Assembly: GCA_022478985.1 (NCBI GenBank)
Contig: JAKSZP010017391.1
Span: 41,579-105,578 of the forward strand
Direction: 5' to 3'
Length of the DNA: 64,000 bases
Source of the DNA: Massospora cicadina
Taxonomy: Eukaryota > Entomophthoromycota > Entomophthoromycetes > Entomophthorales > Entomophthoraceae
The notes beneath the pieces were generated by a model that worked only from the letters and a program-made list of their open reading frames with translations, made no database searches and was not told where the DNA came from. Shown here in pieces: positions 1 to 11,851 of the stretch (its first letter is position 1; the number at the start of each line of letters is the position of its first letter). The translations under genes were made by a program, and so were the position numbers.

Positions 1-325
1 AGGAGCACAAATTAGAAATGAATATAATAAGATGTAAATCCAAAGTAGAGGCTTCACCATATAGGGTGAATCCTAACACAAATATTGGCTATACTTTCTA
101 ATCTTTTGGTTGAAGATCTATTGCTTCACTGGGCTATAAGGATAGTACTGAATTAGCTTCAATTGAGGGAGATATCAAACTGGTTCTTTTTAATTCATTA
201 TAATATCAAGCAGAAAAGTTGTATCTCAGTTTTAAACTATATTCACTTCTTCCACTCCTTTTTTTTCTTTATCCTATAATAATAATGTCATTTGATGGTT
301 AAAAATATTACCCTAGCTATGCTTC
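1..325. other. AT-rich sequence, no gene seen
   Basis: I see no coding or RNA signal here. The last 25 bases (301-325) are the imperfect left target-site duplication of the element that follows. Confidence 0.6.
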
Positions 326-2836
326 AATAACTAATACAATTTAATTTTAATTTTTAAAATATTTATGCTCAACTGCCTTTAAGCCCATGCCTTTCCAAGC
401 CTATGTTGACTCATTGATGCATGCTGCCCCCACATGGGGTGGTAGTGCACCACCTCGTGGTATCTATTGGCCACTGCTGAAACGCCCCTGGACTGGCTCA
501 TCTAGACTCTTGAACACCTCTAGTTACTAAATCCCACCTCAAGAGCTGACCCTTTACCTTGCATGCTCCCAGGCGGTGCTCCTTCAGGACAACCTGCATT
601 TCAGCCTTTGGGTTGAGTATGGGAACCTTTTCTTTTATGTGAGTGTGGCCATCATCAAGTTGACCGCAGCGGTTTACAAACCTGCTAAATTAATAGTTTT
701 TCACCCTTTTTGAGGGTACTTTGATATTGGCTTCTATTTTGAAGCCCGCACCATGGCAGCAGCACAGATGCCTTTTGTGACAGATTGTGGCAAGCCTGAT
801 CTGCACATCGACCTTGTGAGTATTGATTCAAATTTGTATACAAATTCAGAGGTTGAATTAAGAAAATTGGATTAATTTCAAAGATCATTAGAAAAGGCGA
901 TCATAGGTAAGGATTTGAGGATCGTGGACTGGGGACTGATCCAGCGCATTATGTGTCCAGTGTCCCAAATCCTTCAGATGGTCATCATGTGGGATATGGG
1001 ACTTTCCCAAGCCACAGTTTGGATGTCTCTTGAAAGCTAAATTTAGGGCTTTTTGCAATACTTTAAACTATCAAAAATGCTTTAAAATGGAGGAAACAGT
1101 AACTGAAAATAAAGTTTTGTTTTATCAACCAAGAAAATCATAATGAAATCATATTGCTTGCTTCAAAATTTTATTTAAAAGTTATTTCAATCAAAACCCC
1201 AGAACAATGAGCTCAGCAAGTGAGCTAGGTCAGGCATTGGCCTTGTTCACAGCCCTAACGTGGGGGCAGGCCATGCTGCTGGCTTTCAGCATCGCTGGAA
1301 CCTTGGTCCACAAATATGTGGCAAATTCTGGAAATAGCGCATGGGTGAGAGGGTGGTTCTGAGCGAAATTATCAGTCATGTGGTCAGTAACATGGCTGGT
1401 GCTGCCCAACTCATTTGTCATGTATTGGCAAGAGCCCGTGCATTACACCTTTAATATGTAAATTATTTTATCCTAATCATACAAACTCACTTTCCAGATG
1501 AGGCCACACTGGTGGTCCAGTTTGCAGATTACCATCCCACCTCTTCCCCAAACGCCTTCATCACAAACTCATGGAAAGCTTGCCTGCCTACAGTGACAAC
1601 ACCATGTTGCAGTTTATGGTTCCCAACAACACTTTTGTCTCACAGAGCCTCACATGTTTGTGATGATCTTCCCCTTCTGTCATGACACCCAATTCACAAT
1701 ACCCCCATGCCATGTTCAGATCCACCCCTGATCATCTTCTGGGCACATGTCAAAAACAGGTACACCATCAATCCCTTGTGCTATAAACTAGACCATTTGA
1801 AGTGCAAGTGCCTAGCAGTTTCCGCTGAAGCTTCCACCATCGCTCCACCCTCTGACATCAACCTTAAATCAGTCTAAATAAACTTTTTTAGACGGGGATC
1901 AATTCCCTCCACCACCCTCAACTGCCATATGTGCTGCTCTGCTTCTCCGCCCAACCATATATCCACCTCCAGAAATATCCCTGAGCAGATGACAGCTCAT
2001 GCACCAGTGGATTCGCCATGGTCCACTGTGCGCAGCCAATCAGCATCTTCCACCCAACCGCCTCCAGTCGCTGGCCCAGAGTTGGCCATATTGAATCCTT
2101 TTGAGGATCTTGAATGGATTGATGACAAAGAGTGAACTTACAGATTCAAACCTGACTTCAACTGGCCATAATTTTCACACAACCCCCCAACTAAACTCCC
2201 TGACACCATTTCCATCCTCACAAAGATTGTCCAGTATATAAAAAATCTATGAAAAAGCTGTTGAAGCAGACGCTGCCCCATCAACTCATTCCTTTGCTAA
2301 GCCCTCCTTATGACAATTGAGCCACTCTTTGTGGGTATTTCTCATCTCAAAATCCCCATAGATTTCCCAGATGATGAAAAATATCATATTGAAGAACTCA
2401 CGTTTTCAGTAGGCTGTGTATGAGTTGATGCAGTGAGATCATTGTTTTTTGATCCCAACTAATATCAAAATCGTCAATGCATCAAATCATTAACTTTCAT
2501 TCCTTAACTCCTCACCTTTGCTGAACACCAAAATTCTCAGTACTTAAGGAAAAGCACACCGCTGGCCTCATTAATAAGTAGAACACTAACCTCTTTCTCC
2601 TGCTGCCCCATGCTGCTGACGCTCCACCCCTTTTTGTCCACATTTGCTCACCACCTAAAGAAATTTAAACCAGATGAAAATCTCCCTAAACCTTCTTCCC
2701 CTTCTAACATGAATGCTTAGGCCAACGCCGTGGTAAATTAGGATTTGTTTATTTTAACTAATTTCACATTTGTTTGGCACAATGCAAATAAAGATGAGTG
2801 GAGGACACCCCCTCTTGGGTTAAGCACCACTAGTAC
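326..2836 (+). mobile_element. ORF1-only LINE derivative, copy A
   Basis: This is a non-autonomous retrotransposon-like unit. It holds a decayed ORF1 (gag-like) gene and a 3' tail ending CACTAGTACTAAAAA, with no endonuclease or reverse transcriptase sequence. Bases 301-325 and 2836-2860 are similar (about 20 of 25 identical, starting AAAAATATTA) and look like an old target-site duplication. The 3' end from about 2740 matches the 3' end of copy C near 8620-8712. Copy A is the most decayed of the three and about 600 bp longer than the others, so it may contain an unrecognised insertion, or its 5' boundary may be set too far out. Confidence 0.65.
417..2720 (+). pseudogene. ORF1 (gag-like) remnant of copy A
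   Basis: This was a LINE ORF1 protein, which in the family binds element RNA. Reading from the ATG at 417 gives M-H-A-A-P-T-W-G-G, homologous to the starts of copies B (4329) and C (6902), followed by the shared IPP...L and FDIGF segments. A knuckle-like segment near 1770-1812 (PLCYKLDHLKCKC) lacks the first Cys present in copy C. The C-terminal domain (near 2340-2720) matches copy C: EPLF.GI, IEELTFS and FAEHQ are recognisable. Several stops and frameshifts break it, so it cannot make the full protein. Confidence 0.6.
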
Positions 2837-2860
2837 TAAAAATATTAACTTAACTATGAT

Positions 2861-4231
2861 TCTATAGAGTCCTCCAAACCATACTAAGAACTGATTCCTT
2901 ATGAGAAAATCATGATGATTGTACTTAGATTCCACAGCTGGGCTGGACAGGAAAGTGCGCCAAATTGTAATATTAGTGTGCCATATGAGTCCCAAGCTTA
3001 AGTTTATTTATCCTCAGAAATTTTAATCTAGCTGGGTATTCAATATCCAGTGCAAACTTCAATCTATTCATAATTATGATGACACAATTTTCATTATTTG
3101 AGACAATGATGACTTGATTCACAATTTAATTGATTTCAGGGATCAAGGCTACTCAAAATAAACTATGAAGTAAATGGTAGTAAAGCTGGCAGAAGTCAAA
3201 TTGAGACTTTTGAAATTTCACTTGGGCTCAAGAGAGTTTATGAGAGTGATTTCAGCCTTGAGGCCAGTGCTCTAAGGCCCAAGGATTAAATAATCCTAAT
3301 TTATGCTTTATAATACCCAAAGAGGCAGAAAAACACTTCAAAAACAAAATTAATACTATAATTCAGAAAATTGTCTTTTATACATCAGCTATTAACTAAA
3401 AGCTATCAGACTTAGTTAAATTAAGTTAATAATTAAATTTAACTTATTTCTCAAGAGTAGGTTTAATAAAATACTGAAGCATTCCATAAATGAAACAGCT
3501 TTGAAGCCCTGCATATAGTCAGGCCCTTACCTTAGACGACTGATAATGATTTAACAGGTATGCTAGTATTCAAGTCTGTAAGTACTTTGACCTGGTGAAT
3601 TGTTAGTTCCACTTTTGTGATGGATTTTACAATTAACAAGCTTTTAAGGCTATTGCGCTGACTACTTAACTGAATTACCCTAACTCTTTGGAGAGTTAGG
3701 AATACTTATAAGATTCAGGTGATTATGTTCTTATTGTACGATTTTATTAAAGGTATCATCAACTAATCTTTCAGCATCTTCTATGGACTAAAAACTGGGT
3801 TGGCTCTGAAAAATGAGACAAATGGATTGTTCTGAGAGTTCATAGTTTTCATTAATTGGCCACAGATGGAATGTAGCACTTAATTAAGGACTCTTTACAC
3901 ATAGTAACCAGACTCTATTTTATTAGACCAGGTTTTTCATCATCAATTCTATTGGTGTATCTTCACTCAATTTAACTGCCTTGACTTCTTCTGTTTTGTC
4001 CTTCTTTTATTATTTTGGCTTTATACCAACCTCCAAAAATGTTCTTCTTGTTGACAATATTTGCACCTGAACTTGGTTGGGTTGGGTACATCCATTTGGT
4101 GGGGTGGTAGACAAACCTTTTAAATTTTTCTTCGTGACTTTGGGCTATTTATACATTTTTCATATAGGTCTTTGAATTTTGAGTTACTGATGCTTAATCT
4201 CAGTCTTTTAGGTGGTTTTGGTATTAATAAA
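2861..4231. other. AT-rich spacer, nothing recognised
   Basis: This is about 1.4 kb between two LINE-derived elements. I found no long reading frame, RNA gene or repeat boundary. It may be old transposon sequence beyond recognition. Confidence 0.5.
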
Positions 4232-4243
4232 ATCCTACTTTAT

Positions 4244-6146
4244 CTTTCCACTTGACATCAATTTCAAGTGAATATTAGAAAACAAGTCGAATTTCCACCA
4301 CCACCTCATTGCACCAATCTCCTAATTTATGTCCTCAGATCCACCACCTGCTGCCCCAATATGGGGCAGTGGTGATCCACTTGCTAGCATTTACCGCCCA
4401 GCAGGCAAACGCGTGCAGACTAGATCATACAGTCCACCAAATAAATCTGACCTCTATGTCCCTCCAAGGAACTTAGCATTCCACCTTGCACAAGCCCACC
4501 CAACCCGCCCCCATCCCCTAGCTCTACCCTGATCCAATATTTTCTTTTGCCTCCACATTTAGTACGGACGCCTCTTCCCATATGCCAGCAAAGCAATAAT
4601 AGATCTGATAATGGCCACCTTTGCGCCAGCAGGGTTTATCAACTTCTGCCCTTACAAGGGCTGTTTTGATATTGGATTCCCCACAGAAGAGGATGCAGCC
4701 GCTGCAGCAGCTAAGCCACTAACTTATAAAAATACCCCATTACCACCAGCCAACACGTCTCCCAGAGGACACTACACTTGTAATAACCTTTGCAAACCTC
4801 CCCTCACACTTCCTCCTCAAACACTTTATGAAGAGTTGATGTCAGGGTTGTCCACATATAGTGAAAATCCTATCCTCCAATTTATTGTCCCAAGTGATGC
4901 TGAACGCCTTGCGGCACCTCAGGCAATGGCCATCATTACCCCCACCAGCTTAACATGGCCCAATATCCAACCACATGCCTGTATCCCATCAGCACCTGAC
5001 CACTTCTTTTGGGCCTGCACCAACAATGGTCGCATAATTTTCCCCTTTGCTAAGAATTGGACCACACCAAAAAGGCATGTCAATATAATTCATGCCCCAT
5101 GAACATGGCCAACTTCACTCATGAGGCCACACCAACAGTGTTTAAGTGGTGATTTTGGCTGCCCCCACCCCACAGGCCATGAGCTCAAAGCAGAAACAAA
5201 ATCTAGCACCTCAAACCCAAGCTAGCCAATGCACACCAATGCCAACCAATCAGGAGCAGGATTGGACCTATGTTCAATCCAGAAGATCTCCCACCCCAAA
5301 ACCTACCCAACCAGAATCACCTACAACCCAATCTTCCCAAATCAACCAAAATCCCTGGAAATTATTGGATGTAGTAACTGAATTGGGTGAAATTGTCCCA
5401 CCACCAAATTGACCATTTGATTTAACACCTTATCTAAATTCAGACTTTAAGGCCCCAACCCAACCGACCAATATTTCCACAAACCCAAAGTCTCCTCTTT
5501 CCAAAGTGACCACCAGCTTGTTGAGGCTGCGTTGGTCTATCCTAATAATCCCCATATTCTCAAAATGTGTGCAAAATTTGTCAAAGAAATAAAAAAGGGC
5601 TTCACCATCCATCATTATCCTCCAAATTTCCTCCTACTGCAAAAGAGGAAATCCAACAAAAATATGAAACTGCCGCCACCACTGTCAAGCATGTCACAGA
5701 ATTGGCAGATTTTCCGCATCCACATGCACCACAAGTGCCAATACTGCAAAAATGGAAAAACTTCTTGATGCCCACATCCAGGCTGAACACCACGTTGCCA
5801 AACTCATAAAGGCATTAATCCAGGCCCAAATTCCTGATCAAAACGACTATATACTTCACCTTGACCCTCATCCCACAGATGCCTCAACCCCTTTACTTTC
5901 AGCATTTATTGGCCTCTTTAATGCTGAGCCTGATGATGACCCACCTGATCCCCCTCCCCTCCACTATGATAGGATAAGTGGCTCACCGCTGTGTCACCTG
6001 GCAGGTTATTTTCTTATTTCTTTTTGTGTTTTGCTGCCCAAAAAGGGTGGTCAATTCACGTTTTAATTTTTAGTTGGTTTAGTTTTGGAATATTAATTTT
6101 GGTATTGTCTGTCCCCCTGGTCAGCTTGACTCAGTCAAATAAAAAG
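4244..6146 (+). mobile_element. ORF1-only LINE derivative, copy B
   Basis: This 1.9-kb element is bounded by a 12-bp exact duplication, ATCCTACTTTAT, at 4232-4243 and 6147-6158. It encodes the same kind of ORF1 protein as copies A and C. Its 3' end differs: it finishes CCTGGTCAGCTTGACTCAG then TCAAATAAAAA, the tail type of the LINE fragment ending at 17274 and of the full LINE at 50083-55342. It therefore appears complete at both ends while lacking ORF2. This makes it comparable to mammalian HAL1 (half-LINE) elements in organisation only. Confidence 0.75.
4329..6066 (+). pseudogene. ORF1 (gag-like) of copy B, lightly broken
   Basis: This is the ORF1-type protein of a LINE derivative. The ATG at 4329 opens a Pro-rich N-terminus (MSSDPPPAAPIWGSG). 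The frame continues after two stops near 4530-4560 into YGRLFPYAS and then a long open stretch, 4611-5102, carrying GFINFCPYKGCFDIGF, an RRM-like region by comparison with the LINE ORF1. Near 5000-5090 it has SAPDHFFWACTNNG, but the knuckle cysteines seen in copy C are replaced (IIFPFAKNWTTPKRH). A frame change leads to a Pro/Gln/Ser-rich linker (5146-5412), and a C-terminal domain follows at 5752-6066 (HVAKLIKALIQAQ). Because the knuckle is lost, this copy is probably inactive. Confidence 0.65.
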
Positions 6147-6158
6147 ATCCTACTTTAT

Positions 6159-6784
6159 GGACTTTAATTGATCAGCTGGCTTCTATACTATGGCCATGTT
6201 CATCATAAGTTGGGGATGTAATTCTTACAAACTATTAAAAACCATAAATTTGGTGACTAGGTCTAAGGCACAAATGGCATGAGGCTGCTGTTTTGAGATA
6301 GTAACAATTTTATAATCAACCAATTACGTTACATATCCACATTCTCACGGTGAGAAACTCTTGTTTTGTATTTTAAAGTCTTGAAAAACCATCTAGTACT
6401 AAAAAAAAAGTCTTGAGAACTTCTAAACTCAAATGTAAGTTTCTTTTTAACTTTGGCCCTAAATATGGTGAGGTCAAACAATGCCCCAAAGCTTCTTGAG
6501 CTTCTATGCTCATACATCCCTGAATATAGTGAGCCTTCTGCCTATTACTGCTAAATCCATAGTGGTCTTTTAGATCTGAAGTATTAAGTCATATTAACTT
6601 CACTAGGAGTGAACTTAGTTTTAACTTATAGTCTATAGTTTGGGTCATCCTAAAGTGCTTTAATTTACTAAACAGGTTAAGTATTTGTATTGAGGTGCCA
6701 TTATTGACTTTGTGCTCTAATAAACTGGGTGAATGTCAATAAGTTAATTGATGCTGTACAACATGCTATTTTATCTGAGCTTAC
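6159..6784. other. Spacer between copies B and C
   Basis: No gene is recognised. The stretch contains one micro-insertion at 6385-6406, listed separately. Confidence 0.5.
6375..6416 (+). mobile_element. Micro-insertion 1, about 22 bp, with TSD
   Basis: AAAGTCTTGA occurs at 6375-6384 and again at 6407-6416. Between the two copies lies AAAACCATCTAGTACT plus A residues. The insert is the last few bases of the CTAGTACTAAAA tail with a short poly-A. This is what an extremely 5'-truncated target-primed reverse transcription event leaves. Confidence 0.75.
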
Positions 6785-6801
6785 AATAATCCAGTTGGCC
6801 A

Positions 6802-8712
6802 GGATCTTTCTCTCCCTTCAATACCCAAATCAAAGCCAAATTCAGATTTTAAAAAAATACAAAAAACAACCACTTGATCAAGCCAAAATTTACCAATGTT
6901 GATGCAATTTACGCCTGCTACCCTAACTTGGGGTGGTGGTGCACCGCCATCTGGCATCTTTCAGCCACCACTGAAGCGCTGGGCTGGCTCTGCTAGCCCT
7001 CCTAATGCTACCAGGCGTTATGTCCCCCCTTGGGACATGGCCCACCACCTCGCAAGCTCTCAGGCGGTGCTCTAGAGCCCTTTGGTGCTCCCATGGAGTA
7101 ATTTGTGTTTCAGCCTCTGGGTCAAATATGGAAATATTTTCCCATATGCAAGTGCAACCATCATTGAGATGGCCATGGTAGATTTCAAACCTGCCAGCTT
7201 TATTGACTTCCACCCCTTTAAGGGGTACTTTGACCTCAGCTTCAACTTGGAAGCTGATGCAGTGGCAGCAGCCAAGCTGCAATTGATTTATAACAAAAAT
7301 TCCGCTCCCCACCATTTGCACCCAGCTCCCAGATGAGACCACTTTGGTGGTCCAGTTCACTGGGTTGCCCTCCTACCTTTCCCCTAAACGCCTCCACAAT
7401 GAGCTCAAGGAGGGTTTGGCCATTTATGGCGTAAACCCCATGTTGTAGTTTGTGGTTCCCAATGGGGCAGATCTGTTGGCAAGACCTTGCACCTTTGAAA
7501 TGATCTGCCCATTTCATCGCAACTCTCACCTTGAAATTCCCCCCACACACCATGATCAGATCCGCCCCTGATCACCCATTATGGGCACGTGTCAAAAATG
7601 GCTGCACCATTTGTCCCTTGTGCATTGAGCTTGACCACTCAAAGCACAAGTGCCCCATGGCTGCCACTTCTGCCACATCCACCGCTCAGGGCTCAGGGTG
7701 CCACCTCAGCAGCTGCCTTGCCCCAATTTTTGAATGGGGCTCAATCCTCCCACCCCCAACGTTGGGGAATTCTGGCACTGCTTCCAAAGCGGCAGCCAAT
7801 CAAAATTCAGGCAGATTTAAATTTTTTGAAAATTTGACCAGATTATCCTGAGTTGATGGCTGAACCAGTTATAGCTGAGATGCCATGGTTGAAAACACGT
7901 GGCTAATCAGCTCTAGCCACAGCCCCAATTCCTGTGGCTGGCCCAGTGCTGGCCAAATCCAATCCATTTGAGGCTCTCAAATGGATTGAGGAGTATGGAT
8001 GGCTGTGCCACGTGAAACCAGATTTTGCTTTAGAGGAGTTCTTTGTTATCCCTCCTGAATTTACATTCCCACCATTTTTGTCCAAAAAACGGGTTTCCTG
8101 TTTATAAAAATATTAACACAATGGCAGTTGCAGCTGCAGCTGCCCTGGTCAACACCATCATCCACCAGCAACTCCATGGGGCAATGGAGCCCCTTATTGA
8201 GGGTATTCCTATCCCCAATTTTACTCATGATTTTGAGGAAGATGTGAAGTACAAAATTGAGGAGCTTGCTTTTAGTGCAAGCCATTCTTGTATCGATGCA
8301 GCAAAAAATTCTCTTTTCAACCCCAATTATCCCAAAACCCACCGGCACATCAAGTCATTTACTTGTGTGCCAGCTCTCATCATTTTTACTGAGCATCAAC
8401 TTGCTCAATACATTGAGGCGATGGACACCGCTGGCCTCATTAACAAAGAAAACCCCCAACTATACCTCCTTATGCCCCACGTTGCTGATGCTCCCACTCC
8501 AATGCTGTCCGCCATGGTCCGCCAGCTAAAGCGTGCGCCAGACAAAAGTTTTCCTCAAAGCCCCCTCGCCATCTGATATGGCTTCCTAGGCTGATAACCT
8601 AGGGGCTATATTAGGATTTTTTAATTTATGATAAATCCCTTTGTTTGGCCCATTTGTAATTAAAGATGCATGGCAGCTCCCCCTTTTGGGTTGGGCACCA
8701 CTAGTACTAAAA
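6802..8712 (+). mobile_element. ORF1-only LINE derivative, copy C
   Basis: This is a 1.9-kb element flanked by an exact 17-bp duplication, AATAATCCAGTTGGCCA (6785-6801 and 8713-8729). It has a decayed ORF1, a 3' UTR and the tail GGGCACCACTAGTACTAAAA. Both ends are defined by the duplication, so the absence of ORF2 is a property of the element and not truncation by the window or by later insertions. Copies A and C share this tail type, and copy B has the other. Confidence 0.8.
6902..8576 (+). pseudogene. ORF1 (gag-like) of copy C with CCHC knuckle
   Basis: The ATG at 6902 starts MQFTPATLTWGGGAPPSG, and the frame runs to 7336 with one TAG near 7073. An RRM-like part follows (FIDFHPFKGYFDLSFNLEAD). 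The frame then changes. The open segment 7531-7851 carries a complete zinc knuckle, CX2CX4HX4C (CPLCIELDHSKHKC, 7612-7653), in the same relative place as the knuckle of the LINE ORF1 at 54470-54511. A third segment, 8043-8576 (177 aa), is an Ala-rich, probably helical C-terminal domain without a recognised fold. It is also found in copies A and B. RNA binding is inferred from the knuckle. Confidence 0.7.
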
Positions 8713-8801
8713 AATAATCCAGTTGGCCATTGTGGTATTCAAACTTGTAGTTAATCATATTTAAACTCTGGATAGTATAATTGTTCTTTATCTCCATAAT
8801 A

Positions 8802-8876
8802 TAGACTCTATCTTTTTTTTAGTACTAGGTGGTCCCAACCCAAGGGGGGGATTCATCGATGTTTAGACTCTATCTT
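8802..8876 (-). mobile_element. Micro-insertion 2, 49 bp, with TSD
   Basis: TAGACTCTATCTT occurs at 8802-8814 and 8864-8876. The insert between them reads, on the minus strand, ACATCGATGAATCCCCCCCT, then TGGGTTGGGACCACCTAGTA, then CT and poly-A. It has nearly the same 5' limit as micro-insertion 6 at 41105-41154. Confidence 0.8.
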
Positions 8877-10522
8877 TCTATTGGTTCACCGCCATTTTCC
8901 ATAAGTTGTGCTGCAGCAGATGGTTTACTTCTTGACAGCTCATTTAGCAACTAAATCACTTATCACTTCAATTCATCAATTTCTCGTGTCAAACTTTCCA
9001 GATTTTGATTATCTGGGACTTCATCTCCATAATACACTTACATGATATCTTCACTAATAATTCATAATTTCATAATGGCGCCCCCTTTAGTGAGCGCCAA
9101 TTATCACAATCCTAACCCTCTCGCTCATCTGATGATAATGCCATAGTGTGGGACAGAGGCAACAAGCTTTTTATTTGTCTGTATGGTGCACCTTCAGGAA
9201 ATCTGGAAGCATTCTTTTAATTAGCATAGTACCTTTACTCAAAATTAAGCGTGTTTTATAGTTTAAACCTTGTAATGGCTTTGACAATGACTTCTTATAA
9301 GCACACTAGGATCCTATTATTTCTACTTGATAATTAGTCCAAGTCCTGAACCTCTTAAAGTAATTTTTCCACAATTTTATCAACTGTTATTAACTTTAAA
9401 ATAAGATAAACTGTTAACCAATAGCAGATTCTGTGAGATAAAAAGCATGTTTACTGAAAAACTAAAAGTGAGATATACAGCAAATTTAGGAAGGTCAGGG
9501 TTCAAAGAAGACATAAATTTTCTTGATAAGTCTCACCCTTGTTATAGTATTCCATTTCAGTGCTTTTATCTTAATTTTTAGAATCTGAGGATACCAAATC
9601 CCAGATTTTATTTGGTTTTTTGGTTTAGATCTCAATTTTAACTATAGAGTTTAAAATTGAAATCTTGGTGTTTTTGTTATTACTGTATTTTACATGACTC
9701 TAGTGGTACTTGTGGCTCTTTGGATGCTGCTGATTGCTTCAGTTTAATTAATTACTACCCAATATGGTAATATTCTATCTTATGAAGACTATATTTAATT
9801 GAGACTCATTATATACTTAGTATTGAATTATGATTATGATTTAATTAAATTTTTATTAGCTTTAATTGGCTGTAAAAACTGATTTTGGCTATTATCTGAA
9901 GTTATCAAATTATTTCTGTCATCAGTGGCTATTAAGGGTTATTTATTTTATGTAGCTACTAAATTATTCAGCCATTATCATAGTTATATGTTGTTCTCAG
10001 CCAATATCATTGACTTAAAAATTATTTTTGCCATCAGTGGCTATAAAGGGCTTATAGTGTTTATGCAGTTACCAAATTTATCAGTCATCTTGTGGCTATA
10101 AATTGATCTCAGCAACTTTGGTGACTATCAGATTCCCTCAAAGGTTGGTACTTTATAAAAATTTATTATTATTGCTTGGGTTTTTTTTAAGGGTGAGAAA
10201 TTAACCTCAATGTTAAGCCTCACTCAGAAAATGTTTTTAGAAGTTTTATCAGCTATTTTTTAACAACTTTTATATATCAGAAACTTTATAGCTTCTCTAT
10301 AACTTACTCATGCTTTTATACTAGTGGACTCCATACCCTTAGTGTTTGGACTCCTTTTACTTTTGGTCCTTTAAAAACAGCATATTGTTGCTTCCCCTCC
10401 AAACACTAGTCATCTACTAATCCTTAGTGGCACTTCTAAATCTTTTCTGATTCTTTTGTATTATATATGTTTCTCATATTCTAAATTTACTACATTTATT
10501 ATGCTTTACTAAGTGCCATAGA
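8877..10522. other. AT-rich spacer with small repeats
   Basis: No gene is seen. Two minor structures occur. One is a short inverted repeat near 9072-9102 (TGGCGC ... GCGCCA), CG-rich against a CG-poor background. The other is a tandem duplication of about 115-120 bp at 9908-10130, listed separately. Confidence 0.5.
9908..10130. repeat. Two-copy tandem repeat, unit about 115-120 bp
   Basis: CATCAGTGGCTATTAAGGG (near 9920) recurs as CATCAGTGGCTATAAAGGG (near 10033). Both are followed by similar AT-rich sequence containing a GTAGCTACTAAAT/GCAGTTACCAAAT match and CTCAGCCAATAT/CTCAGCAACTTT. The units are diverged. Confidence 0.5.
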
Positions 10523-11731
10523 TGAGGCTGCAAACAGATCAATGGATCATTCCTTGACCAGTGGAATAAGTAGGGTTCACCCCAAACTGGTAGAGATGCA
10601 GGCAACCAACCTGCCGCAGATGGTAATTAATAAGCCCCTTTTATATATTTGGGTGAACAAAGAAATCTTTACCAAGATCAGAGTGATGTTATACAGAACT
10701 TTCGCCCTGACGCATCAGAGAGTTTGTTTAGTTCAGATGATGATGTTGCCAAAAATCCATGTGAAAATCAATTCCCTTTTATACCTTTGGGGGCCATATA
10801 ATTTGCAATCTGCTAAATGTGAAAATGACTTGACTTAATTATCTGAAGGGATAAATCAAATCACCAGATTTGAATATCACCAAATCAGGAAACCAACGAA
10901 TTTTGAGAGTTTCTCAAAGACTCAATGAATGCTTATTGTAGGAGCGTCATTGCTTAAACCTGAAGTCACCCAGAAGTTTTAGCAGATTTGATAGAAAATC
11001 AATGTTGGAGGAAGATACAACCACCCAAAACCCAGAATCAGGGACTGATTAAATGGGCCCTGGACATTCAGGTTTAGGGATAACCACTGCAAGAAGGAGC
11101 TCGCGGCTGAAAGAATTATCCCAAATGGATGAAGCCACAAAAGCAGCAGTTATATGACATCTAACTGGGAAAACCCAAAAATCCGCATATATTGATAACC
11201 ATCTTCACAACTTTTTAAATAATCATTCATTTAATATCTTGATTCTATTTAAAATATGAAAGTACTTCACTTTTTACTATATTAAAAACTTTTCAACAGA
11301 ATTTCAGTTGTATCTTTTTATTTTTAATTTGAGTAATTTAAATTGAACTAATCACCATTATCCATTCTGAGATTAGCCATCTACCAGAATACAGTAACCA
11401 GCCTGGGATCTGCTTTGTTTAAACAAGGACACTCTCTATCTTGAATACCTTGGAGCTAAGCTGCTAAGGGAGATGTTGGATTTGCTTCCGTTGAGTCCTG
11501 AGGGCCAATGTATAACAAATGCGTCTAAGAGTGTAAACAAGAGACTCTCCATGGGTGCAAACAGTTTACTGAATAGATTGATGCTACAAAGAGTAGCATC
11601 AGAGGAGTACATGTTTACAAGGATGATTGTGATCTAAGAGGAGGTTTTCTGGTGCCTAATCTGTGCGGAGTAGACCTCCTGAGCAGTTATTCAACCTCAC
11701 ATGTTAAATGAGCCAAGGTTGGTGAGCTGAA
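10523..11731 (+). repeat. 5' LTR of element 3
   Basis: It begins TGAGGCTGCAAACAGATC and aligns along its length with 38366-39573. Shared words include GTAGGGTTCACCCCAAACTGG, AGGAAGATACAACCACCCAAAA and GGACACTCTCTAT. It ends GGTTGGTGAGCTGA just before the primer-binding site. Confidence 0.75.
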
Positions 11732-11733
11732 TG

Positions 11734-11750
11734 TGGTGCTCACTACAGAG
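11734..11750 (+). promoter_or_regulatory. Primer-binding site of element 3
   Basis: TGGTGCTCACTACAGAG lies 2 nt after the LTR. It begins with TGG, the complement of a tRNA 3' CCA. The first 15 bases are identical to the site of element 1 on the minus strand and differ at one position from those of elements 4 and 5. Confidence 0.6.
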
Positions 11751-11851
11751 GTGGCATCATCAGGCCCTAGTGGGGATCATTAGAGTTCTCATGAGCAGTT
11801 CAACAATGAAGCAGATATGGAAGCATATCACAGAGAGGATTCTCTGAGATT

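Noticed and set aside
326..2836. Copy A as a host gene
   Set aside because: Its start, knuckle region and C-terminal domain align with copies B and C, and it has the shared retrotransposon tail.
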